Shown piece after piece: positions 24,900 through 37,790 of a stretch of DNA of 64,000 nt. The position numbers and the translations under genes are program-made. The notes under the pieces are model-generated. The model was given only the letters and a program-made list of their open reading frames with translations, did no database searches and had not been told where the DNA came from. Source of the DNA: Isoetes taiwanensis. Taxonomy: Eukaryota; Streptophyta; Lycopodiopsida; Isoetales; Isoetaceae. Where the stretch lies: NCBI GenBank assembly GCA_021234155.1, contig JAJEKV010000014.1:12441836-12505835 (forward strand), given 5' to 3'. Numbering within the stretch: position 1 is the first letter of the stretch; each line of letters opens with the position of its first letter.

Positions 24900-26215
24900 A
24901 AATGGCCAAAAGATGTGCACAGAAGATACCTCGTTTCATCCCTGCATCTGCAAACTCCATCAAGAAATAACATGATGGTTTCTGTGCAAAACGAATTCAA
25001 GCATCCAATCCATGCTCTGTCCTGTTCGTCTGGTCTGATAGATCTGCAAGAAAATAATATGGTCAGTCTGCTTCTCTTTGGCATTCCAAAGCACATTACT
25101 CTCCCACATCCTTATTTCATGCCGGATTTGCCAGGAAATCGCCATAGCCATGTATTTGCTCTGCTTTTTTATGCTTACCTGTACAAAAAATGCCGGATTT
25201 GCCAGGAAATCGCCATAGCCATGTATTTGCTCTGCTTTTCTATGCTTATCTGCACAACAAAGGCCGGATTTGCAAGAAAGTTATGTCATATCTATGAATC
25301 CAGCACAAGCTTTTTGCTCTTTGCTCTACTTTGCCTGCGAACCTTGGTTCTTCCATATCCTTTTGCTCTGTTGTATCCTTATCCGAGATCCACCTGCACT
25401 CTTCCGCCATATCTGCTTCCTCCCGTTGCCTTATTTGCCCTATTCTGTCATATGGCTGATAACTTCCCCTGTGATCCACCTATTTTATCTTAAGCCTTTC
25501 AATTTCATATTAAATCTCTATGTTCATGCCTCAATTTTTTTTCCCTTGCCAAGTCCTACGCCTAAAATGTATTATGGAGTTGAAGTTTTTGGCCAAAGGG
25601 ACCGGCCATGTTTGTTTGGGCATTCATGTTCAAATGTTACATTTGGCCAATATTAGGGACCCATTATTTTTAATATTTGGGCAATGATGTAATGGTCTAG
25701 ATTTTGTGGTAGTAAAAATGTTGTGAGATCATATACTTAATTGTTTGGGCAATGGTTAACTGTTTGGGCAATGGTTAAAATTATATGATTGGGATGAAAG
25801 GCCAAGATGAAGTGGTGCAATAGAAGGTTGAGATTATGAGGTGCTATTAAATGGCTTAGATTAAACCTTGTGTTGTATAAATATTATGGAAAATAAAAAA
25901 TTCCTCCTCTCTCTGGCTCGTGGCAGAATGTATCTCTTATGGGCTTAGTGGCAAAAGCTCAAGGAGGAGGGTGAGAGCCTCTTCCATATCCAAATCTGCC
26001 TCAAGCTTTGTACTCCATCTTTTTTTTTATCAGAAAACTTATTTTGGTGCACCAAATTATGGGTTCTCTTTTTGTCAAAAATTTTCTTGTAGTTTTCCTT
26101 GGTATGCTTCAAAGTTTTGCTTCAAAGTTTTGTTGCCACACCCCCCTTATGCTGGGTGGATATGGGTAATTCGCCCAACAATCTCAAACAACTAAAGTTA
26201 AAGTACAAAGCATTT
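24900..26215. other. Stretch without a recognised gene apart from the 71 bp repeat
   Basis: Both strands hold open frames up to 192 codons, mostly created by repeated sequence of low complexity. From 25,600 the text repeats phrases such as 'tgtttgggcaatggttaa'. No protein family was recognised. Confidence 0.4.
25121..25281. repeat. 71 bp tandem repeat, two full units and part of a third
   Basis: The phrase gccggatttgccaggaaatc starts at 25,121 and at 25,192, and a partial copy starts at 25,263. The spacing is exactly 71 bp each time. The first two units differ at a few bases. The long open frame through 24,915-25,493 is partly a product of this repetition. Confidence 0.9.
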
Positions 26216-26603
26216 TACTGCATCTTAGAGTCATGAATAATCTTGTAGGCTTCAGATTCTGTGAGAGGAGAGAGGCAATTGATTGGCCAACGTATGAACC
26301 ATGCCCTCATGTCACTTCCCAAGTCTCCAAATGTGTTTACTCCAGCACATGGTGGATATGGCAGCGCCACCTCACCACAATCCTCATCCACAACTTGCAC
26401 ATTTAAAGAGACATTGTCAATACACCATGGATAAGGCCTTCTGGATCGACACGATAGATTTTCCCCACTTCCATTGGTGTATCATCTGTCAGCAAAGATA
26501 TAAACTGGTTGTCATGATAATTTTTGTCCTTCAAACACCGCTTACGTCTAAAGCACAAGACCTGATGCACAATAAGACCATCATAACTCAAAAGGTTTGC
26601 ATA
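26216..26603 (-). pseudogene. Fragment of an unidentified protein gene
   Basis: Two adjacent minus-strand frames read as one protein with a shift near 26,400. The first (26,591-26,403) contains FISLLTDDTPMEVGKIYRVD. The second (26,400-26,215) contains CGEVALPYPPCAGVNTFGDL and RWPINCLSPLTESEAYKII before a stop. Amino-acid composition is protein-like, but I did not recognise a family. It could be the C-terminus of a host gene or of a DNA transposon protein. Confidence 0.35.
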
Positions 26604-29600
26604 TTATTTAGAGGAGCATTCTCCAGCAACACACTAGAATGTAGACATCCGTGCCAAAAAATATGGAGAATAGAATAGAATATGGAGAAGGTTACTTCTA
26701 TAACCTCGCCCCTATTCATAAGGATGTCATATTCGTTAAATAGGATTTACATGTTCATATGGTTATTGGTTTAAAGCTTATATTATCATAAATGTAACTA
26801 CTAGTTGCCTATGGCGAGTCGAGTTTGGCTCTGTTGGTCCCACTGGTTGGTCTAAGAGTAAACTGAATGATACGAAACTGGTTGGTCGCACGCCTACGTC
26901 GGAAAGGGGAAAATTTGGGGCTTGTCACATCCGTGTGGGGGTGGCCATTTTTTCTTTTCGAAGACCTTTCTTAGGACATGAGCTACCATTTGAACGGTGG
27001 GATTAGCAGATGGAGCATCTTTGGTACCCGGATACTTAAATCCTACAAAATCTGTAGGGTTTGCATTTTGGCAGCCCTCCCTGCCTTTGAAGTGGCTGAG
27101 AGCTTGCGTGCAGGGTTTCCTCGAGGCTTCGAAGGAAGGGAGAACAATAAAACCCCTTGAGGGAAGGTAATATTCTTGAGTGTCGGTTGTGTCGCCAAAA
27201 TGTTAAATGGCTTATATTTATAATGGCTTAAAAAAAAAAAAACATGTGAGTTGTCGCCACTATATTGAATGGCTTGTATCCTGGCTTGAAAAAATATCAA
27301 AGTCATATATTCGTGATGCGATTCTAGACTTGAAGGTCAACGATCGTGTCATTATGAGTCTTTGATCTAGCGAATTTCTTCAATGAATGAATGCTCATGC
27401 ATATTTGACCTAGCAATTTCATGAGAAAATCGTTGGTGCTCATATGACCATTGATACTTATAGCTAAATATAGGTCCTTATCAACCGATCGAATGAAACA
27501 ATGCCAAGGAAAATTGTTATTCATAGAGCTCATATGATTTCTTGGCGATTCGATCAGATCTGAGAGGATAAATAAGAACTGCCAACTAGGCATATACATT
27601 GACCAAAGACAAGCCCGGTTCCATTCCCCTAGAAGTTAATATAATGTGAATATATGCAATTAGGATCATGCTTTGAATTCAAGATTGCTTTTTCATTTCT
27701 CATAACTCTTTATTGCATGAAAGTGAAGCATGTTTTATTCTAAGTTCTTTGCCTAGGTGAAGTTCAATATCTGAACATCTATTTCCTTTTGCTAGATGGT
27801 ACAATGGGTATGAATATTGTTTGAGTTTAAAAAAAAGATCTTATGTACTTTCTTGACATTTAGTAAGTTCGGTTTGGCTAAGTGATATACGCACTTCTAA
27901 AATAAGGTTAATTAGAAATGAGGATGGAGAAATGTATCATCGATTCACCACATTGTTTTTCTGGCCATTCATCTACAATTGAACATTGCTAATTATAAGG
28001 AAGAAACGGCTTATGAACATAACGTTATATAGGGTTGTCCTTCAAAAATTAACGTTATATAGAGTTTTGCATTAGGACACTAGATATCCCTGTCACAAGT
28101 CAGTTATGACCTCAACTTTCACTAGAAAGATACATTGTTGGTAGCAAAAGGGTTATTATCTACACCATACCTCTAGAGCTCACTCCAATTATGCAAGGGA
28201 CCTCTAAATCATGCATGAGAAGCACTTAAAATAATCCAAAATCCTTTTTCATACAAAATGTGCACTCTATGGATACTAAATACTATACCACAAAGAATAC
28301 ATTGGCAACTATAAGTACAAATATACACTTGGCCCAACATAAAACTATGCTACATATAATGGTAGAAAACATAGACCACACCATGCAACCAGTAGACAAG
28401 TCAATGTACATAACATAAGTTTTACGAATAAGGATCATGCTCTAAAAGGAGTGCAAAAATAGATATAATCGTTGAAATTACTAATTAATATAAGAAATTA
28501 TGCTCAAATTCCGTAGTGATTTTAAGGATTGAAAAAACTGTATAAAAAAAACGACATCATAAACCAACATAATAGCCTGCTAACATGCATAGTAAATAAG
28601 CATGTGCCAAAAACATATAACACACTTCCAAAATTAAACATGGTTCTTGAACTAATAAGAAAAGCTTGGGAGGATTGAAACTAGGTTAAAACCATGTATC
28701 TGATCATGCTAACCAGTATGTAAAATCATCGTAGATTATAATATTGACAATGTAGGCTCAAAAATCACCTCCTAAACTAGCAATAATTTTAAGAAACTAG
28801 TGTAAGACATAGAATTAGTATAAAAACTATGATCAAACTAGTAGTGATATTACAAAACCATAAAAGTCATCTAGTTTTCATTGACATTACGAGTTGCATG
28901 TATTAAAAACCACCATTATACTGGTTTCCATCATGATTATGAATGCGAGTTACTTTTTGGGGGCCTTGTGATCCATCATCATCAATATCATCATGGATCA
29001 TACATAATGCATCACAGATTGACATTTCTACCCTAGCTTAGACTCCAGTGGAATTTGACTGACAGTCACGTCCTTCCGGTATCAATAGGTGGAATCATAA
29101 CAATGTTATGGGCTTGCATAGATTGTCCAATCCATCTGCCCCTCCTGTGCATACATTTTGCAGATAGGCTAAAACATGTTGGATCATTATTGTAGCCTTC
29201 CTCAGAGCTATGGACCCCAGGGAACACTCCGAGGTTGCCACCCCCTCCTCCCCGATGAGGCAAGAACAAGTATATGCGTCATGAATGTAGCACAGGGAAA
29301 CTCTGACTAGAGGACCATGACGCATTGTCCAACTTAACCCCAGTATGATGACATGCTTGTCATTTTGTCAACAATCTCGATCCTTCTTGTTCGTACACCT
29401 TTGTTCTTGATTTGTCCCTTAGGATCTTGTAAATATTCTTCATAATTATTTCATAATGGTTATATCATTTTAGGCTTTTGTACTTATTCCTTTGATGATA
29501 TCATGTGTTTCTAGTCTATTTGGATTTCTCTTGCATTGATCTTGTATCCTGCTCATAGTCTTGTGACACCCACTGGGATAGAGCACCACCATCCAGGGGC

Positions 29601-31876
29601 GTTGGATCCATATGCTCCCTTGTTGCATTGGTAGACTATTAGGCCTAGTTCACTATAAGTCCCCATTAGACAAACACATCAAGGTCCCAGTCATAAGTTT
29701 CTGTGGCCCTTTGTTTAACCCAATCACAATATAGCATGCACAGCCAAGCGCCATGATACAAATCTCAAATAACTCTGCTTTTTAATCAACAATAAAAGAA
29801 GTAGAAATACAAGTGACTCGTGATCAGCCACTTAATTGTTTAAAGGGAAATCAATTCATAGCTTTGCTTAGTTATTATAAATGTTTCTCGCTTTATAACC
29901 CATATAGATGATCATCCTATGCAAGTGATATAATGGATAAATACTTGTTGAGCTTGAGACGCTCCCCCAAGCCAACATAAAGCCGTAGCATGCCACTTAT
30001 AGCCAAACTAATTAGAAGTTAAGAGGAGTCTAACTAGAAGCAATTGAGCTTACAAGGCTTGGAACAACTTGTGGTCCAGCCCATTTCAGCAACTTTGCTT
30101 GTAGCCCCTACAAATCCATGGCTTTGCATTAGCGAGATGGCTCAAGCCTTGAACAATACCTTTCGTTGTGACAGTCAAGGTGGGTCATGTTTGCTTTGGT
30201 ACATTAAGTGGCATCATATGAGGATCATAGAGATGTGTCGAGTATTGCATCCATTGATCTATAAAGATAGTGCTAGAAGCTTACATGGCTTAAATAAGAC
30301 CCTTCCCTAGAATGCCTTGGGGTTGTACACGAGAAGGAAGAGCATGTCATGTTGATGTTGTGCCATATATTGAGCCTTCTTTCCTTTTAGAAAAGCCTTA
30401 TACTGCTTCATAGCTTGCACATGGAGAATATGATCAAGCACCGGCCTCTTGATTATGATTTGCTTTTGTCTATATACTTTTCATAGCTATTACCATATTT
30501 ATGCCACTCCCTCAAGCGCGAACCATAAAGCTCTTTTCCTGTTAAAGATGCTCAACTGCCCAAGCATTTAAGAAAAAAATCTTTTATATCAAACTGCAAA
30601 CTTCAACAATGTTGTCAAATACATTTTATACCAACAAAAGTTCACATTTGATAAAGATATATTTGTACGTCCAAAATCTTTGCACCTCTACGGCGTTTTT
30701 ACTTTTTTTTCATAACTTCACAGTACTGCTAGATTCTTTAATGAGATAGATAGATAGTATTTTTACGTCATGCCACATTGGCAGCGTCCATGAGGACATA
30801 TGACGGACCTCCAAAGAAGAGTGGTCCCTCAATTAATGAGAAGAGTGGTCCCTCCATTATGATTGAGACAAAATAATCAAGATTAATAGAATTGAAAATA
30901 GTGTCCACCTTGCAGATTAAAATATGTCATTCTAAACTAGAGATTGTTGAATTGATTGACCTTGCAAAAGATCGACATCACATAGCACACCTTAAAGATA
31001 TCAGGAGATGGATGAAGAAGGTTAGGACACGCCATTGCTACTGGGTCCATGTATTAGCCTTTTAATGGTGATACTATGAACCTATAAAAACCAATCATCT
31101 TTTATTCAACTTGTGTGCTTTTATAGTATGTTTTAGACAAGGGGTTGTATGTACCCTAGCTTTCCATCTTGGAAACTTTTCCTCATTTGCTCTCTCCTCT
31201 CTCTTGGATCAAAGTGCTAATTTCACTTTCAATTAACATCTTCAAGATATGGCCCCCCCTTGCCGATGAATCCTTAACGTGTTTTAGCATGTCCTTATTG
31301 ATTCTTTGACTTACCTTGTTGAATGCTCCATAATATGTCCATGCAAAGAATGGAGTTAATTCCACCATCATAAAGACTAATAAGAAACTAAAAATATGAT
31401 TTACATTTAGAAAGAGAATATCACGATCACTATATATATATACAAGTTACGCACCGTTAGGGAAGACACAAAGGAGTACGATGCATGTTCCAATTTTAGC
31501 ATGTTATTATGGTGCAAAGGGTGCACTATTGGGGTGGTGTAAAGGGGAGAAGGTGAATAGCAAGGTTTTTAATGTTAGGATTCCATTACATTCTATGAAG
31601 ATTGCCCTAGGTTTTTTAAGGTTTATTCCTCTAGATTCTTCCACATTCCCTTAGATTTTATGAGATTCCCTTAAGTTCACTTAGATGCTATGAGATTTCC
31701 TCATATTTCATGAGACTCCATTAGATTTACGAAGATTCCTCTAGGTTTTTTAGGCTTTTATAAGGATTTCCTTAGATTCCTCTAGAATTTATAAAGAGTG
31801 GTAGGTGAAAGGGTTTTCTATGTTAGAACTGCACCATTCCTATTGTGCAAAGTCTAGAAGAAACTTGGCGAGCTAG
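26604..31876. other. AT-rich stretch, no gene recognised
   Basis: Only short frames occur. An imperfect tandem series of 'attccnnttagatttna' phrases lies at 31,575-31,795. No terminal repeats, RNA genes or spliced frames could be supported in the rest. Confidence 0.5.
31575..31795. repeat. Degenerate short tandem repeat
   Basis: The phrase of the form 'gattcc.tagatt.tatgag' recurs roughly every 20-25 bp about nine times with many changes, for example ttcccttagattttatgaga and actccattagatttacgaag. It is an old minisatellite-like array. Confidence 0.6.
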
Positions 31877-32200
31877 TTTTTTTTTTTTTTTTTTTTTTGA
31901 AGGTAAGAAAATTTTTATTAAAAGATAGGAAGAATTACATCATAGGTCTCACATAGACCAGAAAGAATTTAAGCACAAAGATCTCATGTAGATCAGATTT
32001 CATATCCATAATTTCTGTACTAATCTGCCTTTCTCAACATCTTCTTCTATTTAAACAGTACTACATGATTAAAACCAATCTTCCTGTTTAGATAATATAC
32101 TACAGGAGCTTAGCACAAGCTTTCCAGAAACTGCAGATAAAGTCGTGAATGCTCCAAAAAACCTCTTGCAAAACTGAAAATGAAGAGAAAAGAGTGAAGA
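31877..32200 (-). mobile_element. Probable 5'-truncated LINE 3' end
   Basis: A run of 22 T on the plus strand (a poly(A) tail on the minus strand) is followed by TTGAAGG and 'attttta', the same kind of 3' end as the LINE at 2,858. No coding part was recognised, and the right limit is a guess. Confidence 0.4.
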
Positions 32201-33197
32201 GTAATCGACCAATTCTCCCAAGATCGCTTTCGAGAGAAGCCCAATTGCTTCAAACTATGATCGATTCAGCAATTTTTCTCTGAAACGCGAAATTAAAAGG
32301 AGATCTTTGCATTGTCGGGATGTGCCGGTCACCTACACGTAAAGCTAGACACACAGCCCAGCACCAAAACATCCCTAAATTTTGGTTCATGATATCTGAA
32401 TCGATATGGAAGCGTCTTCCTGGACACAGTTATCTCCCTAGCTCGGCAATCTCAGAAAAATTAAGCATTCTGTTCCTAAACTGTGAAATCGAAATCAAGA
32501 ATTTACCCTGACTCCTTCCTGAACAACATTCTTAGATCTTTCCACTAGAAAGAAAGAGCAAGAGGAAAGGGGAAAAAGCCAAAGATTCGGAAGATCCACC
32601 ATAGATTAGGCGCCCGGAATATATTTACATGGCGCTCTCTTCGCGTTTACGCTAAAATCTGCTACCTTATAGGCTGTATGCCTTTTCGGATCTTGATAAA
32701 CAAGAAAATTGTAAATTCCAGAAAACTTACATGATCTTGCTCATCCATTAGCAAATCGGGCCACGTTAGTGGCATCAGGCAAAAACATTAGAACCGCCTT
32801 GAAGGAGTGTCAGGCAAGCACTCCGGAACATTCTTTAAAGAAAAGAAAGATCCATCTGAAACTGATGGCAAAACCCCGCTAGTATCCAGTTCAATCTCTG
32901 ACCTGCAAGGAGTACTGAGGCAGTGCCGGAATCAGGGAAGAGGAGGGCGGCATCCTCTCCCCTTGCCGCCCTAGCCGCAGACGGAGGCAACAGCGCCAAG
33001 AAGCATTTTTCTTGCAACCTTGTTATTCTTGCAACCTTGTTATTTTTAAGGTGAAGCTTTTTTAGAATAGTGATCAGTCCGTACATATTACTCAATAGTC
33101 AACTTTCAGTAAATTGTAGCATATCTGGCAAATGTTATATTTTTAGGATTTTTTTATTTATTTTTTTTAATTTTAGTAACATCCATCTGTTTTACAG
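32201..33197. other. Left flank of the LTR array, no gene recognised
   Basis: No recognised gene. The bases adjoining the LTR are tacag. The copia integrase sequence found at the other end of the array does not continue here. Confidence 0.5.
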
Positions 33198-35280
33198 TGA
33201 TCCCCTTTCTTTTGTTTTCTCTGCTCTCAATGTTCACTACTGATGCCTCTGATGGTTGCTTGGATAGTAGAGATGCCAACAAACTAACAGATGATTCAAA
33301 GAAAAGATCTATTTTTAATCTTTCTCAAAGAACATATGATCTGCAGGACGTTTCGTTTTTTTTCTTTTTCTAACAATGACTTAAACAAGCACTAGTTGTA
33401 TTTTGCTCAATTCCTTTATGCTCAAGTGTAAATGACAATGCATAGCAAAATGAGTTCAATCATACTTTCACACACTCTTTCCCAAATTCCGATTTTCATT
33501 AAGTCAAAACAGCAAATTCACAACACAGGGTATTCAAGAATGTCCGACTGGATCATCCAAGAACAACTCAATCAAAATAAACTTCAAGTTTCAAAAGATT
33601 CAAGGATATTTCATCACATATGCCTCAGATTTTGATTTCGAAGCGGGGAGGATCTTCGCGAAGCTCGTAGGCGCCACGACTTCCGTTCACGATCTTCAAA
33701 TCCGCTTATGGCCCTCGAAAAATTTCAGTAGAACAAACCTCTCTTTAAAGTCCCCTGTCTCCGGCCAGATCTTGGCAAATTCGCCATCAATGCCACGGTT
33801 TTGGTTTAATTGAGCTGTTCTTTCGGTGAAGTAGGACAAAACCGTATGGATGCAATGATTACTCCGTTTGGCTCAACAGAATGAAGGTTTCTTGGCAAAT
33901 TCAAATTTTAGGGTTCAATATGATATATCCCACAGGCCGAGATCAAGAAATGGGCCAAGGTATAAATAGAGAGCTATTTTTCTCTCTCTTGATTACGTGG
34001 TCTCCTCCCACGCCAAGCTCGGCTCGTGTTTCGACTTGGCATGCCAGGGGGGACGCCACTTGGCAGAGGATGAGAGGGTAGATAGGCGGGGGTAGAATAG
34101 GAAAATTTTTGTATTTTTTGGCATGGGGCCACGGTTCCCAAGAAATGAAATTTGAAGGTCTATATAGGGTCTTTTTGAGATTTTTTTGTGCCGGTGGCAT
34201 ATTTTCATGGGAGCTTCAAGATGGCAAGGCCAAATTTTGGAAAAATAATATTTGAAAAGTCAATGGTGATGTGTGTTGGTCAAACAAGGCATTTTGCCTG
34301 GATGGAATTTCAAGATTTCAAGTGCCCCTTGATATTTTGATGATGAGGTGGCAATAGGTGAAAATGTAGTGGAGAGGTGGAAAAATAGGTCAACTAGGGT
34401 GAACAAGGCTAGTAGGTCCACTTCCCAAGGTAATTTGATCATTAGGTTGACCAATTTTGAGTTTGGTCAAAACTTGCCTAGTCATCATTTGATGATGTGG
34501 AGTGATGTGATGATGTGGAAATTTGGTGCTTAGGTGGCAACATGATGAATGAGACATGAAGGTGGCAATAGGTGAGTGGACCAAAGTAGCTATGGAGGTG
34601 ATGACATGTATATCTAGTCATCATGCCATGTCACTTGGAGATGGTATTTGGGCATTTTTGTGTTTTTTTGTGTTTTTTTGTGCTTAGCACATATGTTTTT
34701 TGCTTTAGCTACTTGGTATGAAGTGTGTGTGATAATGGAATGGCAAGGCATGAGATGAAAATGATGATATAGAGCTTGATGCTAGGCAACTTTTAGGTTT
34801 GACAACTTCCTTGGAAAATGTGCCCTAGGTAATGGTAGGTCAACTATGAGACAAATGGTTACATATGAAATACATGATGGTATAGGATGTGAAAAGGCAA
34901 TGAGGGTGGAAAAATAGGATAAGGGATGATGGTATGATGGAACAAAGGGTAAATAGGAAAAATAGGATAAGGGATGATGGTATGATGGAACAAAGGGCAA
35001 ATAGAGAATCATCACAACATGAGAAAGATAAATACCATGTCATAGCTTGCCATCTTCACGGGGGTCCTCCAAACCTCACAAGTGCCTTGAGCTAGAGAAT
35101 GCATTCAATCCTTGGAGTTTGAGTTGTGAATTTGTGTCTTGACTTAAAGTCATCTTTTGGGTTCTTCATCAGCATCTTTGGTCTTCAAGTTTTTTGGTCT
35201 CAGTATTCTTGGTCTTCAAATCCTTGCCTGTGATATTGCTCAAGAGCCTTGTATATGTTGCCTGCTATAGCCAGGCAACA
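33198..35280 (-). repeat. LTR A, 3'-most
   Basis: Homology with the other LTRs starts within 'ccctttcttttg' and ends at ggcaaca. The ends fit TG..CA on both strands (TGATCC and GGCAACA). The element-side end is a 9 bp inverted repeat, TGTTGCCTG..CAGGCAACA, at 35,256-35,280. It contains a direct duplication of about 53 bp (aaaaataggataagggatga at about 34,911 and 34,957). A minus-strand TATA-like CTATATAG lies at 34,160-34,167, and a plus-strand TATAAATAGAG at 33,961. Confidence 0.85.
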
Positions 35281-36019
35281 TGATGCTAAACAAAGGAAAG
35301 GATGTGGCTGGTCCCCTCAGCCTGTGATATTCAGTTAGAAAACTTGAGTATGAATATGAATATCTGGGTTGGTGGTCTTCTAAACCTGTTGGAATAATTG
35401 ACATGATCAGCAGACAATGTTCTTCTTGTTACATTTTGCACTTGTGTTTCTGAGTTTCCTTTAGGTGAGTGACTATGGGAGGCAACTTTTGGTAGCAGCT
35501 TGACAAGATTTGGAAGCAATGGTCATATGTTCCAGGCTATAGTGATCAGATGGACGTGGAAGGAAATCAAATGAACCTGGAATGACACTTAAAAGACTGT
35601 TAGTATCTTCTGCAACAGCTTTTCTCCATGGATGCATAGCTGTTTGATGGGAATCTGCATTTGAAAAAGAACACAAGTCTCATGTATATGCAGGCTAAGT
35701 CATATCCTGATGAGTTTGATCAGTCTGATGGATCTGGCAAGTGGTGCAAAATGTTAGCATCAACAAGATAAACTCTTGCTCAGCCTGAAGCAGCATTTTA
35801 TTTGAAATCTGGCCTTCAATCAGCAACCACCTTCTCTCTGAAAGTGTAAACTGCTTAATAATAAAACCTACTTTACTTAGAACTCTATGTTTTGTTTGAT
35901 TTTCTTTCTTTTTCCTTTTTATGTCTTTTATCATTTTCAACTTGAAATACTGACAAAGACTCTGACAACTATTGCTCAGAATTATCATATACTTCCTAAC
36001 TAAAAGCACTACAACATGT
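35281..36019 (-). other. Region between integrase and LTR A, with short conserved frames
   Basis: In copy 1 a 67-codon frame at 35,676-35,473 (MCSFSNADSHQTAMHPWRKA...) is identical in protein to the frame at 44,373-44,170 in copy 2. A second frame at 36,027-35,695 overlaps the integrase stop and is basic with hydrophobic stretches. Some plant Ty3 elements carry an extra ORF here. These are too short and lack a convincing signal peptide and membrane anchor, so no function is given. Confidence 0.4.
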
Positions 36020-37486
36020 TCACTCAAATAAGATCAGGCAGATATGTTGCTCCCAATACCTTTTCAAATGCAATGTGTTTATAGGATTAGCTAGCAATCT
36101 CCCTGTACCAATTTCTTGCAAAAGATAAGAACTTGTACCTGCAATTGCATGGATCTTGAAAGGACCTTCCCATAGGCCATCAAATTTACCTGCTGAATCT
36201 TCCTTTGCTTTATTCCATTTGAGCACCAATTCATCTACTTTGAAACTTCCTTGTAACTTGTGTGCAGCTTTGAATGCTGCTACATCCTTAGCTTTTTTCC
36301 TCAGGTTCACATTCTCAGCTTCCAGCCTCTCTTCTTCAAGCATCAGCAACTTCTCATACCTGTCTTTGTAAGCATCCTCTAGCTGCATCTGGATCTTCAT
36401 TGCCAACCTGAGTGATGGCAACTCTAGCTCAACTGGTACCACAGCTTCAACACCATAGACAAGGCTAAAAGGTGTATGGTTAGTAGCATTTTTCACAGTG
36501 GTCCTATATGCCCACAATGCATCATGCAGTTTAATATGCCAATCTTTTTTATGAACTTCAACTGTTTTTTTTAGAATGCTCTTCAATACTTTATTTGTTG
36601 ACTCAGCTTGCCCATTGCCTTGAGGATAATAGGCAGAACTTTTCACATGTTTGACCTTTAATGCTTTCAGTAAATTACTAATGACATCATTTATGAACTG
36701 TGTTCCCCTATCAGATACAATTTTGAAAGGAATGCCAAACCTAGTGCATATGTGCTCATGTAAAAATCTAGCAGTTGTCAGAGCATTTGCCTGTCTAAGT
36801 GGAGTTGCTTCCACCCATTTAGTAAAATAATCTGTAGCAACTAGGATGTATTCATGCCGACCTTGAGATTCAGGAAATATAGGCCCTATAAAATCCAATC
36901 CCCAAATTTGAAAAGGACCAGGAGATACAATACCAGTGAGAGCAGCAGGTTGAAGGATTCTTCTACCATGAATTTGACATTTATGGCATCTTTTGATTGT
37001 CTCATAACAATCTTTGAACAAACTTGGCCAGAAGTAGCCTGATCTGATGATCTTCTTTGCGGTGGTTTGGTGCAAAATGCCCACCACAAATGCCTTCATG
37101 ACATGCCTCCACAATCAGCTCAGCTTCAGATCTGTTGACACATCTTAAAAGCACCCCATTATGATCAATCTTGCACAACACATCTCCTACCATCTTGAAT
37201 GTTTTAGCTTTAGCTCTAAATCTTACGGGTTTGCTTAGTATCCATGTTTTTAGGCTGACTCTCCATTCTGCAAGAGAAATTCAATAAGGTCAAATTGCCA
37301 ATCCTCATTCATCTTGCTAGACAAAACAAGGTTGGTAGAGTCTCCAGTCTCCTGAGGTATTTCCATATCCTGCAATCCTTCAAAATCCTCAAATTCAAAA
37401 GCTCTCTCTGTAAGATAATCACTAGGGCTCTTAATGGTTTTATTTGTTTTGACACTAAGATTATAATCGTGAATTTTTGGGCCCAC
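36020..37486 (-). pseudogene. Integrase, copy 1
   Basis: The integrase inserts element cDNA into the genome. The main frame (37,114-36,020, 364 codons) has the zinc-binding tail CHKCQ (C43, C46), the catalytic core with D74 (GLDFIGP), D135 (SDRGTQF) and E171 (PQGNGQAES), exactly D-D(35)-E spacing, and a C-terminal GPF-type module (WEGPFKIHAIAG) ending LKRYW and a stop at 36,020. The N-terminal part (SEAELIVEACHEGICGGHF) is cut off by a shift at about 37,050-37,075, where copy 2 reads CAG-rich codons and copy 1 does not. Further shifts lie near 37,225-37,275. These coincide with CAG/CTG sites and may not be real. Confidence 0.9.
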
Positions 37487-37790
37487 CGCACAACTTGGCT
37501 TTGCTTTGACTTTTCTGAAATAATAATGGAAGGGGATTTTTGGTGCATGAGCACCTTTACCTCATTGTGTTGGACAATATGTCCAAGTCTTTGTAGGAAC
37601 CACATTATTCCTGCAGACTTTTTTTTCCAATCTAGCATATCTCATTTCGTCGTGGTTCCGACCATATCTTGCTTGTAAAGGCTATTATGCCATGATCCTA
37701 GTAGTAGAGTAATGCCAACAGCCTTGTTAGTGATACTTATATAAACTTTAAAAGGAAGATTATGATCAGGTGGTTTTAAAGCTTCTCGAT
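37487..37790 (-). pseudogene. Degenerate native RNase H between RT and integrase, copy 1
   Basis: On the minus strand PFKVYISITNKAVGITLLL (about 37,762-37,706) aligns with the start of a Ty3 RNase H, where a TDAS-type motif should supply the first catalytic Asp. Here the position reads SITNKA, with no Asp. RYARLEKK..AGIMWFLQRL follows (about 37,650-37,595), keeping the family glutamate, then the connection to KIHDYNLSVKT. Loss of the first Asp in the native RNase H is a known trait of plant Tat elements that carry a second RNase H. The segment has frameshifts near 37,605-37,670, again at CTG/CAG. Confidence 0.65.

Noticed and set aside
24915-25493. 192-codon plus-strand open frame
   Set aside because: It is carried through the 71 bp tandem repeat and low-complexity text, and has no recognisable motif or splice context.
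34910-35004. CRISPR-like direct repeats in the LTR
   Set aside because: There are only two units of about 53 bp without spacers, in a plant retrotransposon LTR. No array of this type is present anywhere in the window.
35695-36027. Envelope-like gene downstream of integrase
   Set aside because: The frames are short, without a convincing signal peptide, glycosylation-rich ectodomain or membrane anchor.
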